Shown here piece after piece: positions 1-7,928 of a DNA stretch of 43,041 nt. Below the pieces are notes generated by a model that did not search any database, was not told the DNA's origin, and saw only the letters and a program-made list of their open reading frames with translations. The DNA lies in NCBI GenBank assembly GCA_030611765.1, contig JAUWPE010000005.1, positions 1 through 43,041 on the forward strand, read 5' to 3'. A program made the position numbers and the translations under genes. Source of the stretch: Candidatus Cloacimonadota bacterium (GTDB taxonomy: Bacteria; Cloacimonadota; Cloacimonadia; JGIOTU-2). Each line of letters starts with the position of its first letter. Positions within the stretch are counted from its first letter, which is position 1.

Positions 1-1
1 G

Positions 2-1207
2 CCTGTTGATACTTCAGTTAATATTCCAATAACGGTTGAGAATGGACTCTATTCTGTAAAGTTGGGTGATGTATCTCTTTGTATGGATCCAATTTCATCT
101 TCAATTTTTGACGATAATGACGAAACCTATCTTAGAATATTTGTAGATGGGGAGCAGCTTTCTGACCAACAGATACTACCAACCTGTTATGCTTTTAAAT
201 CTGAAAAATCTGATGATACTCATAAAATTGCCGGTAAACCAGTTTCAGTAACCATACCAGACAACAATGAAGTATTAAAATGGAATGGTTCAGAATGGGA
301 GCCCGGAACAGATGAGGTTGGTGGGCTGACTTTACCTTATTATGCAAATTATAGTGGAAATAATGATGCATTTGAAATAAGAGCAAATGGTTCTGGTGGT
401 CGTGTAGCTACATTTAGAATTGAGAATAGTAGTAATGGTTCTGATGTTCTATTTGCACAAACAGAAGGACTAGGAGAGGCAGGATATTTTAGAATTAATA
501 ATACAAATAGTTCTGCTAATGCAATATATACAAGAACAAACGGAGATGGCTATGCACTTTATGCTAAAACTACAGGTATTAGCAATTGTGCTTATTTCAG
601 AATAGATAATACAAGTAATAATGAAGATGTAGTTAAAGCGATAACCAATGGAACAGGATATGCAGGTTATTTTGAAGTTGATAATGCATCTAATACTCAT
701 TATGCATTATGGGTAGAAACAAATGCAACATCAGGCAAAGCTGGAAAATTTGTTGGTAATGTATATGTAACTGGAGATTTGGATGTAGGTGGTTCTAAAG
801 ATTTTTTAATTGATCATCCTCTTGACCCTGTAAACAAAATTTTAAGGCACAGTTGTATAGAAAGCTCGGAGAGAATAAATATCTATAAAGGCAGAGCAAA
901 ACTTGGAAAAGGTGAAATAAAGATTCAATTACCTGATTACTTTGATGCTTTAAATCATCCCAAAGGCAGGGAGATATTCTTAACTTCTGTTAATGGATGG
1001 TCTCCATTATTTCTAAGTGGTAAAATAAAAAATAATCAATTTATTGTCAAAACAACAAAAGATGGAAATCCTGAACAAGAATTCAGTTGGGTGATATATG
1101 CTGTAAGAAATGATGAATATGCAAAGGAGCATCCATTAATAGTTGAGCAAGAAAAAGGTATACAAAATGGTTTTAAAAAAGGTGAATTATTATATCATAA
1201 AAAATAA
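2..1207 (+). CDS. Exported fibre-like repeat protein, 5'-partial (tandem paralogue 1)
   Basis: The frame is open to the left window edge, so the signal peptide and first ~65 residues lie outside. The TTG at 62 is only the first start-like codon. By comparison with the intact paralogue immediately downstream, the visible part begins inside the N-terminal beta domain that ends in the LPTxYAF motif, a module common ahead of fibre or adhesin stalks in FCB bacteria. The middle (about residues 100-245 from the window edge) consists of ~30-residue imperfect repeats of the type YFRI(D/N)NTxSxxxAIYxxTNGxGYA, probably a beta-helical stalk. The C-terminal part starts at IDHPLDP and is shared with the paralogue, as in many uncharacterised exported proteins. 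No enzyme motif is seen. Two conserved glycines of the paralogue are cysteines here (LCMDP, LPTCYAF). Surface or extracellular role is inferred. Confidence 0.75.
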   Translation, partial: PVDTSVNIPITVENGLYSVKLGDVSLCMDPISSSIFDDNDETYLRIFVDGEQLSDQQILPTCYAFKSEKSDDTHKIAGKPVSVTIPDNNEVLKWNGSEWEPGTDEVGGLTLPYYANYSGNNDAFEIRANGSGGRVATFRIENSSNGSDVLFAQTEGLGEAGYFRINNTNSSANAIYTRTNGDGYALYAKTTGISNCAYFRIDNTSNNEDVVKAITNGTGYAGYFEVDNASNTHYALWVETNATSGKAGKFVGNVYVTGDLDVGGSKDFLIDHPLDPVNKILRHSCIESSERINIYKGRAKLGKGEIKIQLPDYFDALNHPKGREIFLTSVNGWSPLFLSGKIKNNQFIVKTTKDGNPEQEFSWVIYAVRNDEYAKEHPLIVEQEKGIQNGFKKGELLYHKK

Positions 1208-1229
1208 AATGTTTATAAAAAAAATCTAC

Positions 1230-1234
1230 GGAGG
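1230..1234 (+). promoter_or_regulatory. Ribosome binding site that decides the start of the second fibre-like gene
   Basis: GGAGG lies five bases before the ATG at 1239, and that ATG opens directly into a clean signal peptide. The reading frame is open further upstream to 1143, but that extension overlaps the previous gene and has no such site. Confidence 0.7.
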
Positions 1235-1238
1235 AACA

Positions 1239-2624
1239 ATGAAAAAGAAATTAATTAGTATATTAATTTGTTTGTGTCTTGTTTTATTAACTGCTGTAAA
1301 TGTAAACGCACAACTTCCCGGTATTATTAACTTTCAGGCAAAGATTGCTGATAATAATGGTATTCCACTTAATGAACTTCACTCATTCAACTTTTCAATA
1401 ATTGATCAGAATAGTAATATTCTTTGGCCTGTTGATACTTCAGTTAATATTCCAATAACGGTTGAGAATGGACTCTATTCTGTAAAGTTGGGTGATGTAT
1501 CTCTTGGCATGGAACCAATACCATCTTTTATTTTTGATGAGAATGACGAAACCTATCTTAGAATATTTGTAGATGGAGAGCAGCTTTCCGACCAACAGAT
1601 ACTACCAACCGGTTATGCTTTTAAATCTGAAAAGTCTGATGATACGCATAAAATTGCCGGTAATCCAGTTTCTGGAACTCCAGATATTAATGAGATTCTA
1701 AAATGGAATGGTTCTCAATGGGCACCCGGGACAGATGAAGTTGGTGGATTAACTATACCCTACTCATATATTTATTGTGGCAATGATGATGCATTTGAAA
1801 TTACAATTACAGGCAATAGTGATATTGCCCGTTTTGTTATTAATAATCCAAGCAACAATGGGCATGCACTATACTTAAAGACAAATGGTCAACAACAAGC
1901 TCTTTGGATAAAGAACGAAGGTGGTGATGATGCGGTTGCTATATCTAATGATAATATGCATGCTATTGATATTAATAATTATAGCACCCAAGATGCTTTG
2001 GATGTAACACAATATGGTACAGACAATTGTGCTTATTTTAAAATAGATAATACTAGTAATGATGATGATGCAATTTATGCAACAACAAATGGCACAGGAT
2101 ATGCAGGTTATTTTGTTGGTGATGTGCACATTACAGGAACATTAACTGGAGGTAAAGCTTTTTCAAAAATCGACCATCCTCTTGACCCTGAAAACAAATA
2201 TCTGTATCATTCATTTGTAGAATCACCTGATATGATGAATGTTTACAATGGTAATATTATATTGGATTCCAATGGTGATGCAAAAGTTGAACTGCCTGAT
2301 TGGTTTGAGGTACTCAATAAAGATTTCAGATATCAATTAACATGTATTGGTGGTTTTGCACCTGTTTATGTTTCAGAAGAAGTCTCAAATAATATGTTTA
2401 AAATTTCGGGTGGAGATCCTGGAATAAAAATTTCTTGGCAAGTTACAGGTATAAGGCAAGACCCTTTTGCTAATCAACATCGTATTCAGGTAGAGGTTGA
2501 AAAGTCATCAAAAGAAAAAGGACATTATTTACACTATAAAGAATATAATCAACCTATAGAAAATAGTATTGAAGCGGTTAGACATCCTGATATTCTTGAA
2601 GATGATAATTCTGAAAATAATTAG
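1239..2624 (+). CDS. Exported fibre-like repeat protein (tandem paralogue 2)
   Basis: A 461-residue protein with a signal peptide (MKKK, then a hydrophobic stretch ending VNVNAQ). Next comes an N-terminal beta domain of ~130 residues (PGIINFQAKIADNNG, PVDTSVNIPITVENG, LPTGYAF). A central ~140-residue region repeats units like AYFKIDNTSNDDDAIYATTNGTGYAGYF-type phrases. A C-terminal domain begins at IDHPLDPENKYLYHSFVESP. The same domain order occurs in many uncharacterised secreted proteins of FCB bacteria. It sits 31 bases after its paralogue and 17 bases before the next gene, so the three are probably co-transcribed. The 5' portion is almost identical in DNA to its neighbour while the stalk is diverged, which suggests gene conversion. 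Function unknown; an adhesive or surface-fibre role is inference. Confidence 0.8.
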   Translation: MKKKLISILICLCLVLLTAVNVNAQLPGIINFQAKIADNNGIPLNELHSFNFSIIDQNSNILWPVDTSVNIPITVENGLYSVKLGDVSLGMEPIPSFIFDENDETYLRIFVDGEQLSDQQILPTGYAFKSEKSDDTHKIAGNPVSGTPDINEILKWNGSQWAPGTDEVGGLTIPYSYIYCGNDDAFEITITGNSDIARFVINNPSNNGHALYLKTNGQQQALWIKNEGGDDAVAISNDNMHAIDINNYSTQDALDVTQYGTDNCAYFKIDNTSNDDDAIYATTNGTGYAGYFVGDVHITGTLTGGKAFSKIDHPLDPENKYLYHSFVESPDMMNVYNGNIILDSNGDAKVELPDWFEVLNKDFRYQLTCIGGFAPVYVSEEVSNNMFKISGGDPGIKISWQVTGIRQDPFANQHRIQVEVEKSSKEKGHYLHYKEYNQPIENSIEAVRHPDILEDDNSENN

Positions 2625-2641
2625 ATTTAAAAGGAGTTATA

Positions 2642-3598
2642 ATGAGATTAAATAAATTATTGTTTTTTGTATTATTCGGTTTTGTGATATTTTCATTTTC
2701 GGTTCTTTTATCGCAAACAAATAAATCCTATCATAATATATGTTATATATTTTCGGGTGGCGGCGGCACTCGTTTATCAGATAATTACTCACAATTTGAT
2801 GTTAATTGCGAGGACATTTCTGGCTTTAGGTATTCCACCAATTATAAGCAAATAGACGGATTTCTTTCTTGTGATTCTATACCGGTTGATGATACAATTT
2901 TTGTCTTAATTGATGACACAACTGCCTATTATAATACAACTTTTCTTTATCCTTTATCTGTAAGTAACACAGATGTTGATCCTCCGGTTGAAGCATTTGC
3001 ATTTACATTAACTTATAATGATTCAACTTTGTTAAAAGCAACTGGTGTTGAAACAGATGGAACCTTAACAGATGATGGTTGGATCACTATAGTTGACACA
3101 TCTGTTGGTGGTCAAATAATCGTAGCTGCTGCTTCAGTGGGATATTTATCAGGTGAAGGTGTTTTGGTATTTATTGAATTCGATGTTTATTCTCCTTCCA
3201 AAAACGATTCTATTGTAAATCTTCAGGTAACTCAATTTTTATTTAATGAAGGTAATCCAATTGCAAATATTGATAGTGCATTATCAGTATTACATATTAA
3301 GCCCACTCCAGGTATCGACGATCCAGAAAATCCATTTTATCTTTGTTTATATCAAAACTTCCCCAATCCAATTAAAGGAAAATCAACTTTCAAGTTTGGC
3401 TTACCAAAGCCATCTGTTGTAAAATTACAAATATACAACCTGAAAGGTCAGTTAGTAGCAACTCTTATTGATGAAGAAAAACCTAAAGGTTATCACACTA
3501 TTGAATGGAATACAGGTAACTTGAAATCTGGCATCTATTTCTATAAATTATCAACCCCGGATAATACATTTATAAAGAAGATGATCCTCCTACGTTAA
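2642..3598 (+). CDS. Secreted cohesin-like protein with type-IX-like C-terminal sorting domain
   Basis: A 318-residue protein preceded by AAGGAG. The order is: signal peptide (residues 1-24); a short SGGGG...SDNYSQFDV...FRYSTNYKQIDGFL segment resembling the 'gG..s.ny....GF' motif of many FCB exported proteins; a cohesin-like beta-sandwich (about 90-200, with PVEAFAFTLTYNDSTLLKATGV and GVLVFIEFDV); and a linker. The C-terminal ~80 residues start with YQNFPNPIKGKSTFKFGLP, continue with IYNLKGQLVATL and end with SGIYFYKLSTPDNTFIKKMILLR-like residues. That ending is the type A sorting domain (TIGR04183-like) recognised by type IX secretion. The secretion machinery itself is not in this window. 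It probably belongs to the same transcription unit as the two fibre-like genes. Partner or ligand unknown. Confidence 0.82.
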   Translation: MRLNKLLFFVLFGFVIFSFSVLLSQTNKSYHNICYIFSGGGGTRLSDNYSQFDVNCEDISGFRYSTNYKQIDGFLSCDSIPVDDTIFVLIDDTTAYYNTTFLYPLSVSNTDVDPPVEAFAFTLTYNDSTLLKATGVETDGTLTDDGWITIVDTSVGGQIIVAAASVGYLSGEGVLVFIEFDVYSPSKNDSIVNLQVTQFLFNEGNPIANIDSALSVLHIKPTPGIDDPENPFYLCLYQNFPNPIKGKSTFKFGLPKPSVVKLQIYNLKGQLVATLIDEEKPKGYHTIEWNTGNLKSGIYFYKLSTPDNTFIKKMILLR

Positions 3599-3956
3599 AG
3601 CTATAGCGCGCCCCGGCTTCATTGCATTACGCCGTGACAGGCAACGGGAAATTACCTACATGAGCGTTGCTTCTTTGAAGATGATTTCTATGAGATCAAC
3701 TGCTTGATCATCGATTTGCATTCATTAGATTATGGAGAGGGGTTGGGACAAAAACATTATATAAAATAATTGACGATAATATCGAATAGTCAAATTAGTA
3801 AAGCATGTTTAATAGACAGAGAATAGAATATCTTACGATGATAAACTTCATAAATATATTAAAGAAGCCGCATTTTTGTTACTATTTTGATGCTAAATAT
3901 TTGATCTTGGCTGCCATCTTGCCTTATATTTGGTTGTTGCGCAAACACTAAAATAT
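3599..3956 (+). other. Intergenic stretch without a recognisable gene
   Basis: No supported reading frame, RNA or palindrome was found. The first ~70 bases (3599-3665) are clearly richer in G and C than the surroundings (GCGCGCCCCGGC near the start), and short open stretches exist on both strands there. This looks like a remnant of something transferred or decayed, but it matches no family I can name. The rest is AT-rich and nondescript. Confidence 0.4.
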
Positions 3957-4754
3957 ATGGATCATACTTTTCTGCTTAAGCTTCTGCTGAGTTTTATTAT
4001 CGGAGGGATCTGGATAACGTTTGCAACGATCATTGCAGAAAGGTTTGGCTCCAAACTTGGCGGTGTTCTTGCGGGAATTCCCAGCACTGTCATAATCTCT
4101 CTTTTCTTTATCGGCTGGACACAATCTCCGATAATTGCATCCAAAGCAACAACAGTAGTTCCCATTATTATGGGAATCGATGCACTATTTGTGGTTGTGT
4201 ATGCACTACTTAGAAATAGAAATTTTTATATTGCACTTGGCGGAGCTCTCTTATTCTGGGCAGTTTCATCCTACATTCTTGCATTGGTCGGGTTTGATAG
4301 TTTCTTAATTTCCTTGATTGGTTTCGTTGTATTTGTGGTGATTTCATTTTACATCCTGGAAAAGCGGCACTCCTTTCCTTCAGAATCCCCCAAATACACA
4401 AAATATAATGTACTAACCTTACTAATAAGAGGAATTTTGAGCGGTTCGATCATAGCATTTGCCGTGCTTATGGCAAAGATAGCCGGTCCCCTTGTGGGCG
4501 GTATGTTCTCAGCATTTCCTGCGGTGATGATCTCAACAATGATCATTACACATTTTGCACATGGGACAAAATTTTCAATCGCTGTACTCAAAATAATAAT
4601 GGTAAGCGGTCCGGTGAATGTGCTAGCTTATGCAGTTGCAGTGCGATATTTTTATGGGAGCGTGGGGTTGCTATGGGGGACATTGATTTCATTTGTAATT
4701 TCCTTGATAAGTTCGTTTTTGGTCTATCAGTTCGTAAAAAGAAAAATGATATAA
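3957..4754 (+). CDS. Polytopic membrane protein with two homologous halves
   Basis: 265 residues from the ATG at 3957. The frame is open back to a TTG at 3930, but the ATG leads directly into the first membrane helix; neither has a clear ribosome site. Most of the protein is hydrophobic, with roughly eight helices. The phrase ERFGSKLGGVLAGIPSTVIISLFFIG near residues 30-52 is mirrored by AKIAGPLVGGMFSAFPAVMISTMIITH near 180-205. Each half therefore carries a G-G-x5-P-x-x-x-I-S motif, which points to an internal duplication as in many small transporters. It resembles uncharacterised conserved membrane families (DUF3147-type is possible), and no substrate can be named. The gene stands alone on the plus strand between unrelated neighbours. 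Confidence 0.7.
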   Translation: MDHTFLLKLLLSFIIGGIWITFATIIAERFGSKLGGVLAGIPSTVIISLFFIGWTQSPIIASKATTVVPIIMGIDALFVVVYALLRNRNFYIALGGALLFWAVSSYILALVGFDSFLISLIGFVVFVVISFYILEKRHSFPSESPKYTKYNVLTLLIRGILSGSIIAFAVLMAKIAGPLVGGMFSAFPAVMISTMIITHFAHGTKFSIAVLKIIMVSGPVNVLAYAVAVRYFYGSVGLLWGTLISFVISLISSFLVYQFVKRKMI

Positions 4755-4763
4755 CATCAAGAG

Positions 4764-4840
4764 AATCAGGCAAAGAACTTGAATTAATCAGATAAAATAT
4801 CTTGGTGATGGGCAAGTACTTCACCAATAGTATATTTGAA
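4764..4840. repeat. Diverged direct copy of the folC 3' end (copy of 5185-5261)
   Basis: Ungapped alignment of 4764-4840 with 5185-5261 keeps about four bases in five, including AATCAGGCAAAGAA at the left edge. The match spans the stop codon and about 20 bases beyond the stop. The two copies lie 421 bases apart in the same orientation. Confidence 0.8.
4784..4840 (-). pseudogene. folC C-terminal fragment
   Basis: Read on the minus strand, this encodes FKYTIGEVLAHHQDILSD followed by a stop. The real folC product ends YTIGEVLAYHQKSLSD and stop. The frame does not continue upstream of the phenylalanine: a stop appears within ten codons and no more similarity to FolC is visible. It is either the tail of a decayed second folC or a 3' end displaced by an insertion between 4841 and 5184. 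No product is expected. Confidence 0.75.
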
Positions 4841-5184
4841 AACTCGAGTTGAGTTTAGGTTGTAACTCCAAATCAAAAAGGAATGTCATTCCCAATACTG
4901 CCCAACTTGATTGGGTATTGGGAATCCAGAAAAGCAATCAGCTAGATTACCTTTTCCTTGAGAATAACACTCCAAAAACGGTCGCTATTTATAAAAAATA
5001 GATTCTTCGCGGAGTTTATACTGAGCAAAGCGAATGTGCTCAAGAATGACAATGGTTATAATAAAAACTGTGTAGATGCAGATTCATCCTGCGTAGAGGG
5101 TTCATATCATTCTTAATTGAAGGAAGTTACAAAAGTATTATGGGTAAAAATTTCAAAAAGATACTCGATCCAAACTTAAAGGTA
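4841..5184. repeat. Repeat-rich spacer between the two folC tails
   Basis: No gene is seen. At 4888-4925 there is a palindrome with 11-bp arms ATTCCCAATAC / GTATTGGGAAT, flanked by GTC and CCAG as in the widespread 'GTCATTCCC...GGGAATCCAG' dispersed repeats. Around 4999-5055, ATTCTTCGCGGAG...GAGCAAAGCGAA...CAAGAATGACA is a second common dispersed-repeat motif (the 'TTCGCTTTGCTCAGAATGACA' type). The spacer looks like a mosaic of mobile palindromic repeats. Confidence 0.6.
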
Positions 5185-5204
5185 AATCAGGCAAAGAATT
5201 TGAA

Positions 5205-6497
5205 TTAGTCAGAAAGACTCTTTTGATGATAGGCAAGCACTTCCCCGATCGTATATAAAGACCCACTAACGCAGATGAGATCATCCTTATCTGCGATCTT
5301 CTTTGCGTGTTCAAAAGCAGAAATGCTATCTGGAAATTTGTAATATCTTATTCCTGTTTTCTTAACTTCTTTCTCAAGAGTTTCAACCGCAGCAGCTCTG
5401 TGGGACTGGGATTTACTGATAACAATAATATCTGCGATCTCGGAAATTGTGCTCACCATTTTCTTGATATTTTTATCATATAGAATACCGAGAACAACTA
5501 TAAGCCGTTTGTATGTATATATCGATTCGATGTTTTGAACGAGCTGTCTCATTCCTGCAGTATTGTGTGCGCCATCAAGAATGATCGTGGGATTTTTTCC
5601 AATCTGTTGCAAGCGTCCATTCCAGACAACAGAGTGCAGTGCTTTCCTTGTTTTATCCTCATCAAGTTTAAATCCATACATTTTTGAAAGCACAGCGCAA
5701 ATTAGAAGCCCGAGTGCAGAATTTCCAACCTGATGTGCTCCCGCAAGATTGCAGTGTATGTGTGCCCAATTAATATAGTATGATGGAATTGAGATGTCAT
5801 AATAAACCCCATTTTCATCATACTTTTCATACGAAACAGCAACTAATTTCTCATACTCAATTACTGGACAAGCAAGTGATTTTGCTCGTTGCAGAATTGC
5901 CTTTCGTGCTGAAGGACGTGTTGCACCGAGTACAAGCGGTATTCCTGCTTTTAGAATTCCTGCTTTTTCTAGAGCGATCTTCGGAAGAGTTTTGCCCAGT
6001 GATTTTGTGTGATCATATTCAATATTTGTAATGACTGTAATGACTGCGTTCAGAAGCACGCTTGCATCGAGCCGTCCGCCGAGCCCGACTTCCATGATCG
6101 AAAAATCAATGCTTTTTTGATAGAAAAGCTCAAAGGCAATTGCAGTTGAAATCTCAAAATAGGTGGTATCGCATCTTTCGTGGGCTTCTTTTCTCTTGAG
6201 ATACAATTCGAGCAGTTCTTCGGGAATAATTTCTTTCTTATTGATGCGGAAGCGTTCTTTGTAATCAACAAGATGTGGCGATGTATTGAGTCCAACTGAG
6301 AAATCATGAGCATGTAAAATTGACTCGATCGCAGCACAAGTGGAGCCCTTACCGTTCGTTCCGGCAACATGAATTCCCTGTATTTTCTTTTCGGGATTGC
6401 CAATCTCATCGAGGAATTTTTTTATCCTTGTGAGTTCAATTTTCCTGTCTATTGCAGTTTTTGCAAATATTTCTTTTAGAAATTCCGTATAGTTCAT
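5205..6497 (-). CDS. folC: Bifunctional folylpolyglutamate / dihydrofolate synthase
   Basis: 430 residues from the ATG at 6497; a TTG two codons earlier is in frame but less likely. Mur-ligase family enzyme that adds glutamate to dihydropteroate or reduced folates with ATP in the cytoplasm. Visible motifs: P-loop GTNGKGS at about 46-52, SPHLVDYKERFRIN, the metal/omega-loop region EVGLGGRLDA, ITNIEYDHTKSLGKTLPKIALEKAGI, and ILDGAHNTAG near residue 310 in the C-terminal domain. Length is normal for FolC. Whether it has both activities cannot be told from sequence. It is monocistronic here, and a diverged copy of its last ~19 codons lies 420 bases downstream. Confidence 0.92.
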   Translation of the reverse strand: MNYTEFLKEIFAKTAIDRKIELTRIKKFLDEIGNPEKKIQGIHVAGTNGKGSTCAAIESILHAHDFSVGLNTSPHLVDYKERFRINKKEIIPEELLELYLKRKEAHERCDTTYFEISTAIAFELFYQKSIDFSIMEVGLGGRLDASVLLNAVITVITNIEYDHTKSLGKTLPKIALEKAGILKAGIPLVLGATRPSARKAILQRAKSLACPVIEYEKLVAVSYEKYDENGVYYDISIPSYYINWAHIHCNLAGAHQVGNSALGLLICAVLSKMYGFKLDEDKTRKALHSVVWNGRLQQIGKNPTIILDGAHNTAGMRQLVQNIESIYTYKRLIVVLGILYDKNIKKMVSTISEIADIIVISKSQSHRAAAVETLEKEVKKTGIRYYKFPDSISAFEHAKKIADKDDLICVSGSLYTIGEVLAYHQKSLSD

Positions 6498-6574
6498 TTG
6501 CAATTACTTTATAAGGATAAATATCACTTTGCATTTTTTGTTTTGCCATATATACAATCTTACAAAGTTAAATC

Positions 6575-6600
6575 CGTCCCCAAGCAGGGGCTTGGGAACG
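6575..6600. repeat. REP-like palindrome
   Basis: Arms CCCAAGC / GCTTGGG with a three-base loop, continuing as AACGAGG. It shares the TTGGGAACGAGG flank with the palindrome embedded in the adjacent propeller gene (6754-6779). It lies between folC and the end of that gene and could also act as a hairpin at the transcript end. Confidence 0.6.
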
Positions 6601-6630
6601 AGGGGATTATGGCATTCTTTATAATTCATA

Positions 6631-7917
6631 TTATTTCAGATAGATCATTTTATTAAATGTTGTTTCTACATTTTCAGAAACTATCTTGTAAAGATATACA
6701 CCACCGGAAACTATTCTGCCATTCTCATCTTTCCCATCCCAGACTGCTTGAAGCGTTCCCAAACCGGGGTTTGGGAACGAGGTAATGATTTTGGTAAGTT
6801 GTCCCTTAATATTGTAAATACTAATCTGAGTTAATTCGTGATAATTCGCGGTTGCATTATATGAGATTGTGGTCGAGTTCGAGAATGGATTGGGATAATT
6901 GTAGGCAGTAACACTTTCATGGCCTGTTCCCGGATAGTAAAATCCAGCATCTTGCGGATTGACACCTACTGTAAGTATGTGAAGAAGCTCCTCGTTTTCA
7001 GAATAGATATATACTTTCCCATTATTGATCCAGTCAACAGAATCACCAAGATAGAGTTTGCCGTTCTCGTCAAAATGAATGAAGCTCCCCCCGCTTGCCC
7101 ATAACCCGCTTGCGGAATGAACAATTGAAAGATCAATTGAATTATACGCCATGAACCCGAGCCCGAAACCATCACAAAGATATGCAGTGCCGTTTGGATG
7201 GATGGCAATTTTGGTCGGCGAGCCACCGATTTCCATGGTTGTGATTACTTCATGAGTTGTAGTATTTATTATGTAAATTTTTCCCCAAACTGGGGGACTG
7301 CCGTAGCCGTAATTCCCGGTGCAGACTACATGTAATCTTCCCATTGCATCGACCGCACCAAACTGTGGATTGTTCCCCACAGGAATTTGATCGAGCACAG
7401 AATCATTATTCACATCTATGACTGTTACACTTCCTGCTGGCGAACCATAAGAGGAATTCATGACGAATAATTTATCATCACACACAACCATTCCTTCGGG
7501 TGCCGATCCAACTGACAGGGAATTTACAATAGATTTTTCAATGAGATCGACAACATACACAGTATTAGTAAAAAGACCGCTCACATATCCCTTGTTTCCA
7601 TAAGGATGAATGACCATCCAGTAAGGATTTGAGCCGTTCGGGCACTGGATATGATCAAGTGTAGTCTCGGTTTCGAGATCGATGATCTGTATGTTGTGCA
7701 CACCGGAATTGACCACGTATGCTATGCTGTTCTGTATGACAATTTGATTGGCATACTGCCCGAGTTGGAGTATGTGGTTTTCTAAGATTTCTGTGACCGT
7801 ATCATAATGCGAAAGCGTTTCGTCATTGCTGTTCACAATATACACATCATGACCACAAAGAGGTAAAAACAAAACGAGCATACCAAGCAGACTAATAAGA
7901 AGTAGATTTATTTTCAT
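6631..7917 (-). CDS. BtuG-like surface beta-propeller with type-IX-like sorting domain
   Basis: A 428-residue exported protein with AAAGGA before the ATG and a signal peptide (about 1-22, ending LPLCGHD; the cysteine lacks a proper lipobox). Residues ~25-330 are YVTN/YncE-type propeller repeats (HDVYIVNSNDETLSHYD, NTVYVVDLIEKSIVNSLSVGSAPEG, GSVTVIDVNNDSVLDQIPVGNNPQFG, GKIYIINTTTHEVITTMEIGGSPTK). The last ~85 residues are a type A sorting domain (YNYPNPFSNSTTISY, SIYNIKGQLTKI, SGGVYLYKIVS, TFNKMIYLK). It follows btuB and btuD on the same strand. In Bacteroides, BtuG is a cell-surface propeller that captures cobalamin for BtuB. Fold and context therefore suggest the same job here, with anchoring by type IX export instead of a lipid; that role is inference. 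A perfect palindrome is built into its reading frame. Confidence 0.75.
   Translation of the reverse strand: MKINLLLISLLGMLVLFLPLCGHDVYIVNSNDETLSHYDTVTEILENHILQLGQYANQIVIQNSIAYVVNSGVHNIQIIDLETETTLDHIQCPNGSNPYWMVIHPYGNKGYVSGLFTNTVYVVDLIEKSIVNSLSVGSAPEGMVVCDDKLFVMNSSYGSPAGSVTVIDVNNDSVLDQIPVGNNPQFGAVDAMGRLHVVCTGNYGYGSPPVWGKIYIINTTTHEVITTMEIGGSPTKIAIHPNGTAYLCDGFGLGFMAYNSIDLSIVHSASGLWASGGSFIHFDENGKLYLGDSVDWINNGKVYIYSENEELLHILTVGVNPQDAGFYYPGTGHESVTAYNYPNPFSNSTTISYNATANYHELTQISIYNIKGQLTKIITSFPNPGLGTLQAVWDGKDENGRIVSGGVYLYKIVSENVETTFNKMIYLK
6754..6779. repeat. Perfect REP-like palindrome inside a reading frame
   Basis: 26 bases with 11-bp arms CGTTCCCAAAC / GTTTGGGAACG and loop CGGG. It lies in frame within the sorting domain of the propeller gene and is translated as SFPNPGLGT, between IYNIKGQLTKIIT and LQAVWDGKDE. 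Confidence 0.8.
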
Positions 7918-7928
7918 TTTTTTCCTTT

